This document shows, piece after piece, positions 8,774 to 17,260 of a stretch of DNA of 64,000 nt. The first letter of the stretch is position 1. Every line of letters starts with the position of its first letter. The translations under genes and the position numbers were made by a program. Origin of the DNA: UBA3951 sp050952125 (GTDB lineage Bacteria; Bacillota; Sulfobacillia; Fermentithermobacillales; Fermentithermobacillaceae). Under the pieces are notes generated by a model. That model saw nothing but the letters and a program-made list of their open reading frames with translations, was not told the DNA's origin and searched no databases. The DNA lies in NCBI GenBank assembly GCA_050952125.1, contig JBMNKK010000001.1, positions 62,001-126,000 on the forward strand, in the 5' to 3' direction.

Positions 8774-9386
8774 CAACGGACATCGAACTATCTTTCAGCT
8801 TGGCGGCCTGTTCGAGCAGGCCGTTCTTGTCTTCAAGAGCTCGTGACGCGAACGCGCGGTCTGTCACCTGGGGAACGTTAATATCCACGTTTAGGAGAGC
8901 TGCTCGGAGGCCCGCATCGGCGAGGTAGGCCGCGACGCCGGCATCGCTGATGGCCATCTTGCTTCCAATTGGCGCCAGCTCGTCTACCAGCTCAAGAACC
9001 TCCAGCGCGGCACGGGCGATGTCCAAAGGAGTCTGTGTGGCTCCTTTGAGCGCCTCCTGGATGAGGTGTTCGCGCCTCTCTTTCTCTTCATCGGTACCGG
9101 CAGGCATCTTGTAGCACTCCATGAAACGCTTGAAATGAGCCATATCGGCTTCAACCAGATCTTCTGCCCGGTTCATAAGTCCCATGGCGCGATCGCGGAT
9201 GGAGATCACCTGAGACTCAACATCCTTGTACCGCTTCTTTCCGATAGTGAGGTTGCAGACCATGGCTGCCATGGAAGCCGCGAAACCAACGCTGATCGCG
9301 GCTATGCTGCCGCCTCCCGGCACAGGCTCGCTTGAGGCGGAAACCCTCAAAACATCCCTTAGGCTCTGGGAAAAGAGTTCGCTCAT
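8748..9386 (-). CDS. fchA: Cyclodeaminase/cyclohydrolase family protein (FchA-like)
   Basis: 212 residues matching the FTCD C-terminal cyclodeaminase family, which in anaerobes acts as methenyl-tetrahydrofolate cyclohydrolase or formimino-THF cyclodeaminase. The landmark SEPVPGGGSIAAISVGFAASM is at residues 17-37. ATG start with AAAGGAG upstream. It is 54 bases downstream of folD on the same strand, so the pair interconverts methylene-, methenyl- and formyl-THF. Because FolD is usually bifunctional, formimino-THF from purine or histidine breakdown may be the real substrate here (inference). The 3' end overlaps the convergent ymaF gene. Confidence 0.85.
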   Translation of the reverse strand: MSELFSQSLRDVLRVSASSEPVPGGGSIAAISVGFAASMAAMVCNLTIGKKRYKDVESQVISIRDRAMGLMNRAEDLVEADMAHFKRFMECYKMPAGTDEEKERREHLIQEALKGATQTPLDIARAALEVLELVDELAPIGSKMAISDAGVAAYLADAGLRAALLNVDINVPQVTDRAFASRALEDKNGLLEQAAKLKDSSMSVVTRRLGGS

Positions 9387-9440
9387 TACGGCACTCCTTT
9401 CTTTAGCGTATCCGCCGGAGAGATATTCCCCGGCCGCAAA

Positions 9441-10292
9441 TCACTTAAGTAGGCCCTGAAGCTGGATCGCCTTCAGTATGTTCTTCTGGATAAGGGCGGT
9501 AGTCAGGCTCCCCACTCCTCCCGGAACGGGCGAAATGGCGCCGGCAACCTCAGACACATGAGCGTAATCAACGTCGCCTACAGTTTTTCCGTCCAGGTCA
9601 TTGATGCCTGCATCGACCACTACGGTACCCGGACTCACCATATCCTTGGTCACCAGGTTGGCTCTGCCTGCGGCAGCCACAATTATGTCGGCGGCGAGCG
9701 TGTGTTTCTTCAGATCCTTGGTACGCGTGTGGCACACGGTGACCGTCGCGTTCTCGTTGAGCAGCAAGAAGATGAGCGGCTTCCCCACGGTGTCGCCGCG
9801 ACCCACGAGGCAGACGTTCTTCCCCTCCAGGGTTATGCCCTGGCGCTTCATGATCTCTATACAGCTCTGAGGGGTAACCGGGAACAGGCCCTCTTTCTTG
9901 GTGAACATGCGGCCCCTGTTGATCGGAGAGAGCCCGTCAACGTCCTTTTCGGGATCGACGGCCATCATGATCTTCTCTTTGTTCATGTGTTTCGGCAGAG
10001 GCAGCTCCACCATGATGCCGTGGCAGGTCTCGTCAGAAGACAGCTCGGCCAGTTTGGACAAGACCTCATCTTCCGACGCGGTCTCCTCAAACTTGTGGAG
10101 CTCAAAGTCTATACCAGAGTTCTTGCAGGCCTTTTCCTTGGATCGCGCGTACAACACCGACGCCGGATCATCGCCTACCAGAATGACGGCCAGCTTAGGC
10201 TGAATGCCCTTCTCTTTGAGAGACGCGACCTCGGCTCTCACTTCCTGCCTTATCGAGGACGCGACAGCTTTGCCATCAAGAATTGATGCCAC
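9441..10292 (-). CDS. folD: Bifunctional methylene-THF dehydrogenase / methenyl-THF cyclohydrolase
   Basis: Cytosolic enzyme of C1-folate metabolism. Landmarks are DDPASVLYARSKEKACKN (catalytic Tyr/Lys region), a Rossmann motif GRGDTVGKPL in place of the more usual GRSxIVGxP, and PVPGGVGSLT near the C-terminus. The frame is open to 10370, but GTG 10292 follows AAAGGAGG by eight bases and starts at the family N-terminus (MASILDGKAV), giving 283 residues, the usual length. A perfect 16-bp palindrome lies 56 bases upstream of this start. Confidence 0.93.
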   Translation of the reverse strand: MASILDGKAVASSIRQEVRAEVASLKEKGIQPKLAVILVGDDPASVLYARSKEKACKNSGIDFELHKFEETASEDEVLSKLAELSSDETCHGIMVELPLPKHMNKEKIMMAVDPEKDVDGLSPINRGRMFTKKEGLFPVTPQSCIEIMKRQGITLEGKNVCLVGRGDTVGKPLIFLLLNENATVTVCHTRTKDLKKHTLAADIIVAAAGRANLVTKDMVSPGTVVVDAGINDLDGKTVGDVDYAHVSEVAGAISPVPGGVGSLTTALIQKNILKAIQLQGLLK

Positions 10293-10347
10293 CGGGAAAA
10301 CCTCCTTTGGTAAATGATCCCCTTCCCCGCTCTTTTTCAACATGAAG

Positions 10348-10363
10348 AAGAGGTTAACCTCTT
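10348..10363. promoter_or_regulatory. Perfect 16-bp palindrome upstream of folD
   Basis: AAGAGGTTAACCTCTT is an uninterrupted palindrome in the 135-base gap between folD and the upstream zinc-ribbon gene. A loop-less palindrome suits a dimeric repressor site better than an RNA hairpin. No regulator is assigned. Confidence 0.5.
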
Positions 10364-10374
10364 GGCCCACCGAG

Positions 10375-10402
10375 AACGAAAGCGGGCCCCAAAAGGACCC
10401 GC
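10375..10402 (-). terminator. Probable intrinsic terminator after the zinc-ribbon gene
   Basis: On the minus strand GCGGG-TCC, a TTTT loop and GG-CCCGC form a 5-7 bp GC stem followed by TTTCGT. It lies just downstream of the stop at 10428 and separates that gene from folD. Confidence 0.5.
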
Positions 10403-10427
10403 CCCAACCGTGGGATAGTTTTTCCCC

Positions 10428-10856
10428 TTATCCTACTTTGGTTCCGCACTTGGAGCAGAAAACATCTCCGACGCGAAGCTCGCCTCCACACTGGGAGCAG
10501 AAGCTCTTCCCCTCTTCGGCTGCTCTCTGTGCAGCCTTCTCGGCTTCGGCCTTTTCCTTGGCTTCAGCCTCGAGTTTCAGAGCTTCCATCTCGCGGTTCT
10601 TCTCCTCGATGCGTTTCTCGGTCTCGTCGACCGAGGCGAAGTCGGCGGCAAGCTCGGGAGGGAAAGCAGTCCCGATCCTGTACAAGGCATAGGCCTTCCG
10701 TCCTACCTCCTCCAGCTTACGGCCGCGCTCGTTCTCCAAAGACATGAGGTCAACCTTGAGTTTTCCGACCTTTGTCAGTTCCTTGGTCTCTTGAACAATG
10801 GTTTCAGCACCCGACCTAATCGTCTGACCGAGTCTGGTCCAGATGTCTTTTGACAC
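10428..10856 (-). CDS. Coiled-coil protein with C-terminal zinc ribbon
   Basis: 142 residues. Residues 1-60 are amphipathic helix (TIVQETKELTKVGKLKVDL), residues 75-115 a Glu/Lys/Ala coiled coil, and the C-terminus a four-cysteine ribbon FCSQCGG...FCSKCGTK. No membrane segment. Similar small zinc-ribbon proteins are frequent in Clostridia without known function. GTG start with GGGGG upstream. It follows the FmdB-like gene on the same strand and may be co-transcribed with it. Confidence 0.8.
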   Translation of the reverse strand: MSKDIWTRLGQTIRSGAETIVQETKELTKVGKLKVDLMSLENERGRKLEEVGRKAYALYRIGTAFPPELAADFASVDETEKRIEEKNREMEALKLEAEAKEKAEAEKAAQRAAEEGKSFCSQCGGELRVGDVFCSKCGTKVG

Positions 10857-10972
10857 GCAGTAATCCCCCTCTCAGAATGGCTGTTGCCAAAACCTAATAC
10901 GTCCGTCGCTATCCATAGGTTTCAGCCGAGAGATTCTCTTTAGGATTTCCCTGCGGGGCGGCGGGATATGTT

Positions 10973-11200
10973 CTACTTGCATGTTGAGCACGACCCGCCG
11001 GAGCACCCGGCGCAGGACGAGCTTCCACCGATCACCGCGGCTCTGCCGGAGCTCTCGCCCTTCACCCGGCCGCTGAACGTTGAGAAGAGTTTTGAGAGGT
11101 GACAAGACCCGCACGCAGGGCACACAGGAGCTTCGTTTGCTTTGTGGTAGAACTCGAACTTTCTGCCGCAGTCCTTGCACCTGTACTCGAATATCGGCAT
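10973..11200 (-). CDS. FmdB-family zinc-ribbon protein
   Basis: 75 residues beginning MPIFEYRCKDCG, the FmdB (CxxC_CxxC_SSSS) signature, with the second pair in CPACGS and a C-terminal Ser/Gly/Cys-rich tail ending CAGCSGGSCSTCK. Family members are putative regulators or zinc-binding proteins of unknown role. ATG start nine bases after GGGGGG. Confidence 0.88.
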   Translation of the reverse strand: MPIFEYRCKDCGRKFEFYHKANEAPVCPACGSCHLSKLFSTFSGRVKGESSGRAAVIGGSSSCAGCSGGSCSTCK

Positions 11201-11225
11201 CTCGGAATACCCCCCGAGATCGAGT

Positions 11226-11523
11226 CTACACCTTACTTAAGCGGCGAAGCAAATCGGGGGAACTGCCGTTTTCGGCCTTCGTGATGAGGGCATCCAGCAT
11301 GCAGATGACCTCGTCGGTTGTGCCTCCCCCGGTGTAAATGATCGGTTCCGAACTCCAACGGGAAAGGAACTCTTTGAGGTCTCTCGCTAGTGTCCAGAAT
11401 CTCTCCTGCCAGTTCTGCTGATTTCCGGTCATGCGGGTCGATCGTGGCTAAGAGGATTGAAGCGGCTTCGATAATGTCACCTATCCCGTCGGATATGAGA
11501 CCGACACGTAGGAATCTCGACAT
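11226..11523 (-). CDS. Small protein read in two frames (apparent frameshift)
   Basis: ATG 11523 has an excellent ribosome site (GGAGGAGG, seven bases) and opens MSRFLRVGLISDGIGDII. From about 11435 onward the coding look moves to the neighbouring frame: MTGNQQNWQERFWTLARD continuing to ICMLDALITKAENGSS and a stop at 11226. In that part the second frame has mostly G/C third positions, while the first frame reads as low-quality sequence to 11233. The internal ATG at 11432 has no ribosome site. Either a +1 shift restores one product of about 98 residues, the gene is a recent pseudogene, or there is a base-call error. Family unknown. Confidence 0.55.
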
Positions 11524-11632
11524 TGTTCGACCTCCTCCGCGGGGCGATTCGACGTGTGTCCTCGGTTTTCCTTTGGGAAACACTAGACGGGATCCTAGCG
11601 GACATCGCAGCCCATGAAAGGAGAACTCTCGC

Positions 11633-12181
11633 ATGCCGAAAAACGAGGACTACGCGGTCAACAACATAGACCTGGACAGGAACCCTGCCTCACATGTGGT
11701 TGAAGAACTCCGTCGTTCATTCAAACCTCCGGGGGCAGGAGAACCGACGACTCCCGCAGAGAAGATAGAGAACGCTCTCAGCCAAGTGCAGAACGCGATA
11801 CGCGAAGAACAGATGGCGACCGAACAGAACCTCCAGAACAGCCTTGCAAAGGCGTCGACTCACGTCGCCGACTCGCAGTCAATAGACACTCTGTTCGCTC
11901 TTTCGCAACAGATCTCGTCAATGGTGTCCCAAGGTAACGAGTCGCTCAGGGCCAACTCGACGCAAGCTAAGGAGTTGATATCCCAGCTCGGGGCGCAGTT
12001 GGCCATGCAGCAGGCAAAGTCCGACAGGCAAGTGGCAATGGCCCTTCAGCAGGCGGTGGCGGCGATGTCAGAGGCGCAAAGCGCCATGTTCCAGAGCATG
12101 TCGATAGCAGAAATGCAGCAGTTGGTAAAAGGCGCAGACCAAATCGTGAAAGACATCATAGCTCCGGGCCAAGTCCAGTAG
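11633..12181 (+). CDS. Hypothetical coiled-coil protein, 182 aa
   Basis: Soluble, Gln/Ala/Ser-rich helical protein. Residues 1-45 are polar; from residue 45 to 150 there is a near continuous heptad-like helix (EKIENALSQVQNAIREEQ, AKELISQLGAQLAMQQAK, MALQQAVAAMSEAQSAMF). I do not recognise the family; a spore- or phage-tail-like structural helper is possible but unsupported. ATG start with AAGGAG upstream. It ends one base before the stop of the convergent deacetylase. Confidence 0.75.
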   Translation: MPKNEDYAVNNIDLDRNPASHVVEELRRSFKPPGAGEPTTPAEKIENALSQVQNAIREEQMATEQNLQNSLAKASTHVADSQSIDTLFALSQQISSMVSQGNESLRANSTQAKELISQLGAQLAMQQAKSDRQVAMALQQAVAAMSEAQSAMFQSMSIAEMQQLVKGADQIVKDIIAPGQVQ

Positions 12182-12182
12182 G

Positions 12183-13328
12183 CTACTGGCCGGGGTTCTG
12201 AAACCCGTATCCCAGCCGGGCAAGGGATTCTATCATGGATGGCAGGGCCTCCACGGTATGAGGGAGGCCCTCATGCAGCATCAGGATGCCCCCGTCGGTA
12301 GCAGCCGATAGGGTTCGCCTGACCACATCCGACGCCGACGATGCGCCGAGGTCAGCCCCTCCGATGTTCGTCCACATGACTACCTGCATACCGAGCCTAG
12401 ATGCCTCGACAACCTGAGTCTGGTCCAGGCTTCCCGAGGGAGGCCGGTAGAGGCGGGCGGTAAGGCCGGTTACCTGGGCGATAGCCTCCTGAGCGTCCTT
12501 GAGGTCTCTGTGCACTTCCTTAGCGCTGAGCCCGGACAGCACCTTATGCCGGAATCCGTGGACCCCGATCACGTGCCCCTCTAGGGCGATTTCCCTCGCC
12601 AAATCGGGATACTGAAGCACCTTCTCACCTATGAGGAAGAAGGTCGCCTTTATCCCGTACTGCCTCAGGATAGCCAGGATCGGGCCGGTAGTGACAAGGT
12701 CCGGTCCGTCGTCAAATGTAAGGCAGATCCTCCTCACGGGCGGGGGGAAAGGATCCGGTTCAGGGGCCGGGGGAGGTTCGGGATCGGGCGCGGGAGGAGG
12801 TTCGGCGGCTTCGCCCCCCGGAGCCTCCTTAATGGATAGAACCTGGCCCGCATAGATGAGGTCCGGGTTCGAGATCCGGTTGAGGCGGAGGAGCGTGTCT
12901 ACGCTCACTCCATACGCCTCGCTGATGCTCGACAGGCTTTCGCCGCTTTTGACGGTGTGCTTCTCGGGCGGGTTAGCCCTGAAATACTTGCGCGACAGCT
13001 CCTTAAGTGTAGCCGGCCCCACAACTCCATCCGCATAAAGACCGCTGTCTTGCTGGAACTTTCTCACGACCGATTCTGTCACCGGCCCGAAAACCCCGTC
13101 CGCCCAAATGTCGTACCCGCATGCTCGAAGCGTCTCCTGCAGAAGGCTCACCAGGTCTCCCCGGGCCCCCCGCCTGATGATGCCCGAGTTGGCGAAGAGG
13201 ACTTCAGCCGCGCCGCTGCCGCCTGCGGAGAAGGCGGTACTGGCAAGAAGCGATGTGATGGCGATAGATGCCGCCAAAACGGCGATCGCGCGGATCCGCC
13301 GCCCGCGCTCTATCCGGACGTTGGCCAA
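12183..13328 (-). CDS. Secreted polysaccharide deacetylase with peptidoglycan-binding and LysM domains
   Basis: 381 residues. Signal peptide 1-35 (Arg-rich, then AIAVLAASIAITSLLA). PG_binding_1 domain about 50-110 (LVSLLQETLRACGYDIWADGVFGP). LysM about 122-166 (HTVKSGESLSSISEAYG). Pro/Glu linker about 172-195. NodB domain from 200: TFDDGPD (catalytic Asp and metal Asp), HGFRH (metal His pair) and RPPSG. It removes acetyl groups from peptidoglycan or a related polymer outside the membrane. TTG start at 13328 with GGGGAGG eight bases upstream. The domain set is typical of spore-cortex or wall-modifying enzymes. Confidence 0.9.
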   Translation of the reverse strand: MANVRIERGRRIRAIAVLAASIAITSLLASTAFSAGGSGAAEVLFANSGIIRRGARGDLVSLLQETLRACGYDIWADGVFGPVTESVVRKFQQDSGLYADGVVGPATLKELSRKYFRANPPEKHTVKSGESLSSISEAYGVSVDTLLRLNRISNPDLIYAGQVLSIKEAPGGEAAEPPPAPDPEPPPAPEPDPFPPPVRRICLTFDDGPDLVTTGPILAILRQYGIKATFFLIGEKVLQYPDLAREIALEGHVIGVHGFRHKVLSGLSAKEVHRDLKDAQEAIAQVTGLTARLYRPPSGSLDQTQVVEASRLGMQVVMWTNIGGADLGASSASDVVRRTLSAATDGGILMLHEGLPHTVEALPSMIESLARLGYGFQNPGQ

Positions 13329-13402
13329 TAGAAGAACCTCCCCAAAGGGTCCTGTCCTTCTATGGTTCCTCGGGGATAAGGGAGTTTATACCAAAGACCT
13401 GC

Positions 13403-13825
13403 CTATGAGTTCACGCCCAGTATGCCGCCTATGGCTCCTGCGAAGAGCGAAAAGCCGAGGCGTTTTAGGAACGCCGCAAAACCCGGAAACGGAGGGAACA
13501 GTAAGCCGCCCACGATCTGAGATACCACGGCGTACGCACCTCCGATGGCGAGCCCGTAGCCCAATCCGTATCTCGCCTGGCGCCTCGCGGTGATGAACGA
13601 ACTCAAACCGAGAATGACGAAACTGCCCACATCGACCACCCACGAGAGTATTCGCTCATCGAGACTCGTGACGTAAACGACCCCCGACGCGACGAGCGCA
13701 AGGGCCAGCGCCATCACGGCCGCCCACATGACTCCGCCACCCGCGGCCTTCACCGAGAACCCCTCGTCGGCCTTCTTCTTAGAAGACCACCTGGTATAAC
13801 CGGTTCTTCCAGGAGGGTTAACCAT
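13403..13825 (-). CDS. TIGR04086-like four-helix membrane protein
   Basis: Inner-membrane protein of about 140 residues. A polar N-terminus (residues 1-28) is followed by four hydrophobic segments: VMWAAVMALALALVASGVVY, VVDVGSFVILGLSSFI, GLAIGGAYAVVSQIVGGLLF and LGFSLFAGAIGGILG. The second helix pair with a short ARRQARYG loop fits the Clostridia-specific TIGR04086 family of unknown function. ATG 13825 is chosen because AGGAGG lies eight bases upstream; an in-frame GTG at 13834 overlaps that ribosome site. Confidence 0.78.
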   Translation of the reverse strand: MVNPPGRTGYTRWSSKKKADEGFSVKAAGGGVMWAAVMALALALVASGVVYVTSLDERILSWVVDVGSFVILGLSSFITARRQARYGLGYGLAIGGAYAVVSQIVGGLLFPPFPGFAAFLKRLGFSLFAGAIGGILGVNS

Positions 13826-13874
13826 CCACTCCACCTCCTGGTGCTTTATATGTGAGTGGAGGCTTTGGCTATGC

Positions 13875-14645
13875 CTACCTGTCCGAATAAGGGAACGAAC
13901 GGCCCGCCAGACTCGCGATGCCGTCCTTGTCGGTGAGGTCGGTCAGGAGTGGAGTGATGGAGATGAGGTTCCGCTTGATGGCACATGTGTCGGTGTCGTC
14001 AACTTCCTCTTTCTCGACGAGCGTGCCGCTCAGCCAGAACCAGCACCCGCCTCGCGGATCTTCGCGCCGCTTGAACGCGTCTCTGTACGTCTGAACGCCG
14101 AGTCTAGTAATGGCCACTCCGGCCAGTTTTTCCCTGGCTATCGCCGGGACATTCACATTCACCAGCCTGGGCCACGACGGGTCACGTGATGCGGCTAAAG
14201 CCTGCTGGATAGCGAAATCGGCAGCAGCGGTGTAGTCGAGGTTCTCAAACGCCGTAAGGGAGACCGCCATGGATTTAACCCCGAGCAACGCCCCCTCAAG
14301 CGCGGCGGACACGGTGCCGGAGTAGAAAACGTCGGTCCCCAGGTTGGGCCCGCGGTTTATGCCGGAAATCAGGAAATCGGGCGGTTCGTTCATGAGCCCC
14401 TCTACGGCTAGTTTCACGCAGTCGGCAGGCGTGCCGCTTGCAGAATACACTCTCTCGCCGTCTTCCGACTCAATCTCGCAGACCTCAATCGGCTGGTGGA
14501 TGCTGATTGCATGCCCTGTAGCGCTGCGTTCTCGGTCGGGCGCGACGACGGTCACTTGGACGCCGCTGCAAGACCGTGCTCTCTCGATCAGAGCCCATAG
14601 ACCGGCGGAATTGACGCCGTCATCGTTGGTGATAAGAAGCCGCAT
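13875..14645 (-). CDS. surE: 5'/3'-nucleotidase SurE
   Basis: 256 residues. Metal-dependent phosphatase acting on nucleoside 5'- and 3'-monophosphates. The N-terminal signature NDDGVNSAGL starts at residue 6; SGINRGPNLGTDVFYSGTVSAALEG spans the conserved Asn and Ser/Thr cluster. It starts at ATG 14645, 25 bases after the stop of the upstream exonuclease gene, so the two are probably co-transcribed. Length is normal for the family. Confidence 0.93.
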   Translation of the reverse strand: MRLLITNDDGVNSAGLWALIERARSCSGVQVTVVAPDRERSATGHAISIHQPIEVCEIESEDGERVYSASGTPADCVKLAVEGLMNEPPDFLISGINRGPNLGTDVFYSGTVSAALEGALLGVKSMAVSLTAFENLDYTAAADFAIQQALAASRDPSWPRLVNVNVPAIAREKLAGVAITRLGVQTYRDAFKRREDPRGGCWFWLSGTLVEKEEVDDTDTCAIKRNLISITPLLTDLTDKDGIASLAGRSFPYSDR

Positions 14646-14670
14646 TTCTTAAGCCCTCGTTTCGGGGATG

Positions 14671-17208
14671 TCAATCTATCTTTTCCACTCTCACGTGGGC
14701 GGAAACCTTCTCAACCACGTAACGCAGAGGCCCGCATTCTCTGGGGATACCATCGAACGGCTTTAGGAATTCGCCTGCCCACCTTGATTGTCCCGGCGAC
14801 AGCCTGGGATCGGCCAAGACCAAAGCCCGCCTCCCCCCTGCTGCGGACATCCTGGCGGCGTAGTCCATGATGGATAAGGATGCAGGGCGCACATTTACTT
14901 CGGCAAACCCGTCCGCTCCCGCCTTCGCGAGTTCCTTCCGCCGGGCATCGTCGACAGGATTCGGCGGCGGAAAGGGGACCTTAGCGACCACCAAGCATGA
15001 GGGGACGGGCTCCTCCTCACCCACTGTCCCCCCAAGAGTCGCGAGAACCACCGTGTCTTCATCCAGCAGGTGCTCGGTCACCCTGCGCCCTCCGTCGATA
15101 CTCTGGGCGTAGACAAGAATGCCTTCTTCCTCCAGTACGGGAGCGAGTGCTCCGTAGACGTCCTTTATCAGTGCCCTAGACGGGAACAGAACCAACAGCC
15201 CTTTTCGGAGCCTCTCTGCAAGGCCTCTTATGAGCGCGGCTAAGTACCCGGTGAAGACCGGTCCCACCGCGGAACATTTCTCATCGGCGGTCCACAACAC
15301 AAGCCCGGAATCACTGCGCGGCGCTTCCCAAAGATCGAGCGAAGGCTCGCTGGAATCAGTACCGAAGAGCCGCCTCCCTCCCTCGGTCCGGACGGCTTCT
15401 CGAGCGACGCCGGAAAACAAGAGGACGGCGCCGAACTTGGACTCAAGGGTTCGAAAGGCGTCCATACCGGGCCACACCGATCGCTCGACAAGATATGGCC
15501 CGCGTCCGTCGCCTCCGTATGCCGCCTCAACCAGAGCCAGGCGGCCCTCAGAGGGAGAGGCGAACGATTCCAGCGCCCGAACAGCTCGCTCGACGGCGTG
15601 AAGGCCGCGAGAGATGAGAGGAGGGTCATCCCACGATTGCAGATGCGTGCTCTCGAGCGACGTTGCAGGCTCAAGCCGGGCTCTCATGGCGCGCCTAAGT
15701 TCTGCCGCTGCAGCCCGCGCCTCGGACGCCACCTCGCCTGCCACACGTCTCGTCTCGGCAGAAGCTACGCCGAGCCTCGCGTCAGCCGCCGCGAGATTCC
15801 GCAGGCACCCGAGAGACGGAACGGCTGCCAGAAGGCCGGCACCGGCGAGGGAGCTGTGCAGTAGGGCAAGGTCAGTTCTCTCCTCCGAGTATTGCCATAT
15901 CTTGTGAATATCGTGAGCGCCCCAGACGAGCACCCTCCGGACGCCCGCGGCGGCGGCCAACGACTCGTTCCATCCAAAGGCTCTCGCCAGGCTGAGCGAC
16001 CGCGCGCCCGCCTGCGAAGTGCCGGATATCGCAGATAGGTAATGGCATTGCCCTACCATGGGACAGTGAGCCCTACAGTGCATGTCCGGCGGGCAACTCA
16101 ACTCGGCCGCCACACCGTAACCTGGGCCGGTCAGCTGGATCTCTCCGAGCCTGCCAGCAGACGTGCCATCTGCCCATACGGCCAAGGCTGCCAAGAAACG
16201 CCGCTCCTCAACATCCATCTCCGCGTACGCGCCTTCCTCGGCCAACTGCATGGCGGCATTGAACCTCCACAGGCAGAGGTAATCCTCAGGTACCGCTTCC
16301 GGAAGGACGGTGTTCGAAAGAGCGCTTTCGGGGAAGCCCAAGAGCAAGACTTTCTCCTGCCGCGAAGCAGCATGGTCGGCGGCCGCACGCGCGACTGCCC
16401 TGGCCGCGTCACGAGTAGGAGGCGCGCTCACAACCTGGCATCGAGCGGGCATCGAATCAAGTAAGTCCGCGAGACGAGAGGCCAGACCTTCGCTCACCTT
16501 GTCGCAGGCCCCCTTTGGGTCCGGGCCGGAGGTCTCTCTCGAAGGCGAAGCATCCGGAGGAAGTTCCATCGCGAGCGGCAACATCGGGGGCGCCGACCTG
16601 TCGAAGGCGAACAACCGGCGGGGCTCCCAACCGCCTCCCATCACCGATGCCACTTTTTCGCGGGCACTGCGGCTCAGTAGGCGGATCCGCTCCTGCAATA
16701 TGGCAAAGATCACGCCCGAGACCTCGGCATCGTCATACGCTCTGTGAGCAGCGTTGAGCGGAACCCCCATAGCTCTGGCGAGATCGGTCAGCTTGTACGT
16801 CATGAAGCCTGGGACCGCGATCCTCGATAGTTCCAGCGTGTCGTAAACGGGCACTCCGGGGAAACCGTCGATCTTCCGGGAGAGGAAAGCCGAATCAAAA
16901 GACGAGTTGTGCCCGACCAGGGGCAGGTTTCGCCGGAACTTCTCGATATGCTCTCTCACTTCGGAGAACACCGGGCTCTCCCGTAGGTCGGACTCATCTA
17001 TGTGAGTTAGCCGGAGGACCTTGAGCGGAACCTTTCTTCCGGGATTAAGGAGCGTGGACCACCGTTCGACAGGCTTGCCCGACTCGAATCGCACCATGGC
17101 AACTTCAAGTATCTCGTCATCGTCAGGTGAAAGGCCCGTAGTCTCCAGATCGAATGCTATGTAGTCAGGAACCTCATACGTGTCCGGATCTCTTCGCAAA
17201 AACGCCAT
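14671..17208 (-). CDS. DEDDh exonuclease fused to an ATPase-dead DinG-like region
   Basis: 845 residues. Residues 14-175 form an intact DnaQ-type 3'-5' exonuclease: Asp20 and Glu22 in FDLETTGL, Asp105 in HNSSFDSAF, His155 and Asp160 in HRAYDDAEVS. The rest follows the size and order of DinG/CasDinG-like XPD helicases, with a four-cysteine stretch (CPPDMHCRAHCPMVGQC, near 380) and a C-terminal LFPSRALIKDVYGAL block, but the Walker A position reads SAPPTRDAARA, no DEAH box is visible, and the motif VI Gln/Arg pair is absent. ATG start. It overlaps nothing and precedes surE. I infer nuclease activity and a structural or DNA-binding role for the remainder. Confidence 0.82.
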   Translation of the reverse strand: MAFLRRDPDTYEVPDYIAFDLETTGLSPDDDEILEVAMVRFESGKPVERWSTLLNPGRKVPLKVLRLTHIDESDLRESPVFSEVREHIEKFRRNLPLVGHNSSFDSAFLSRKIDGFPGVPVYDTLELSRIAVPGFMTYKLTDLARAMGVPLNAAHRAYDDAEVSGVIFAILQERIRLLSRSAREKVASVMGGGWEPRRLFAFDRSAPPMLPLAMELPPDASPSRETSGPDPKGACDKVSEGLASRLADLLDSMPARCQVVSAPPTRDAARAVARAAADHAASRQEKVLLLGFPESALSNTVLPEAVPEDYLCLWRFNAAMQLAEEGAYAEMDVEERRFLAALAVWADGTSAGRLGEIQLTGPGYGVAAELSCPPDMHCRAHCPMVGQCHYLSAISGTSQAGARSLSLARAFGWNESLAAAAGVRRVLVWGAHDIHKIWQYSEERTDLALLHSSLAGAGLLAAVPSLGCLRNLAAADARLGVASAETRRVAGEVASEARAAAAELRRAMRARLEPATSLESTHLQSWDDPPLISRGLHAVERAVRALESFASPSEGRLALVEAAYGGDGRGPYLVERSVWPGMDAFRTLESKFGAVLLFSGVAREAVRTEGGRRLFGTDSSEPSLDLWEAPRSDSGLVLWTADEKCSAVGPVFTGYLAALIRGLAERLRKGLLVLFPSRALIKDVYGALAPVLEEEGILVYAQSIDGGRRVTEHLLDEDTVVLATLGGTVGEEEPVPSCLVVAKVPFPPPNPVDDARRKELAKAGADGFAEVNVRPASLSIMDYAARMSAAGGRRALVLADPRLSPGQSRWAGEFLKPFDGIPRECGPLRYVVEKVSAHVRVEKID

Positions 17209-17228
17209 CTCCCCACAACAAAGACGTG

Positions 17229-17234
17229 TATAAT
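17229..17234 (+). promoter_or_regulatory. Candidate -10 box for the comB operon
   Basis: A perfect TATAAT preceded by TG, 27 bases before the TTG start of comB. No matching -35 is seen at 17 or 18 bases, so promoter identity is tentative. Confidence 0.35.
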
Positions 17235-17260
17235 GACTCTATACCGGAGGTGGTGCATGC

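Noticed and set aside
12740..12830. Repetitive GC-rich stretch in the polysaccharide deacetylase gene.
   Set aside because: It encodes the Pro/Glu linker between the LysM and NodB domains; a normal low-complexity linker.
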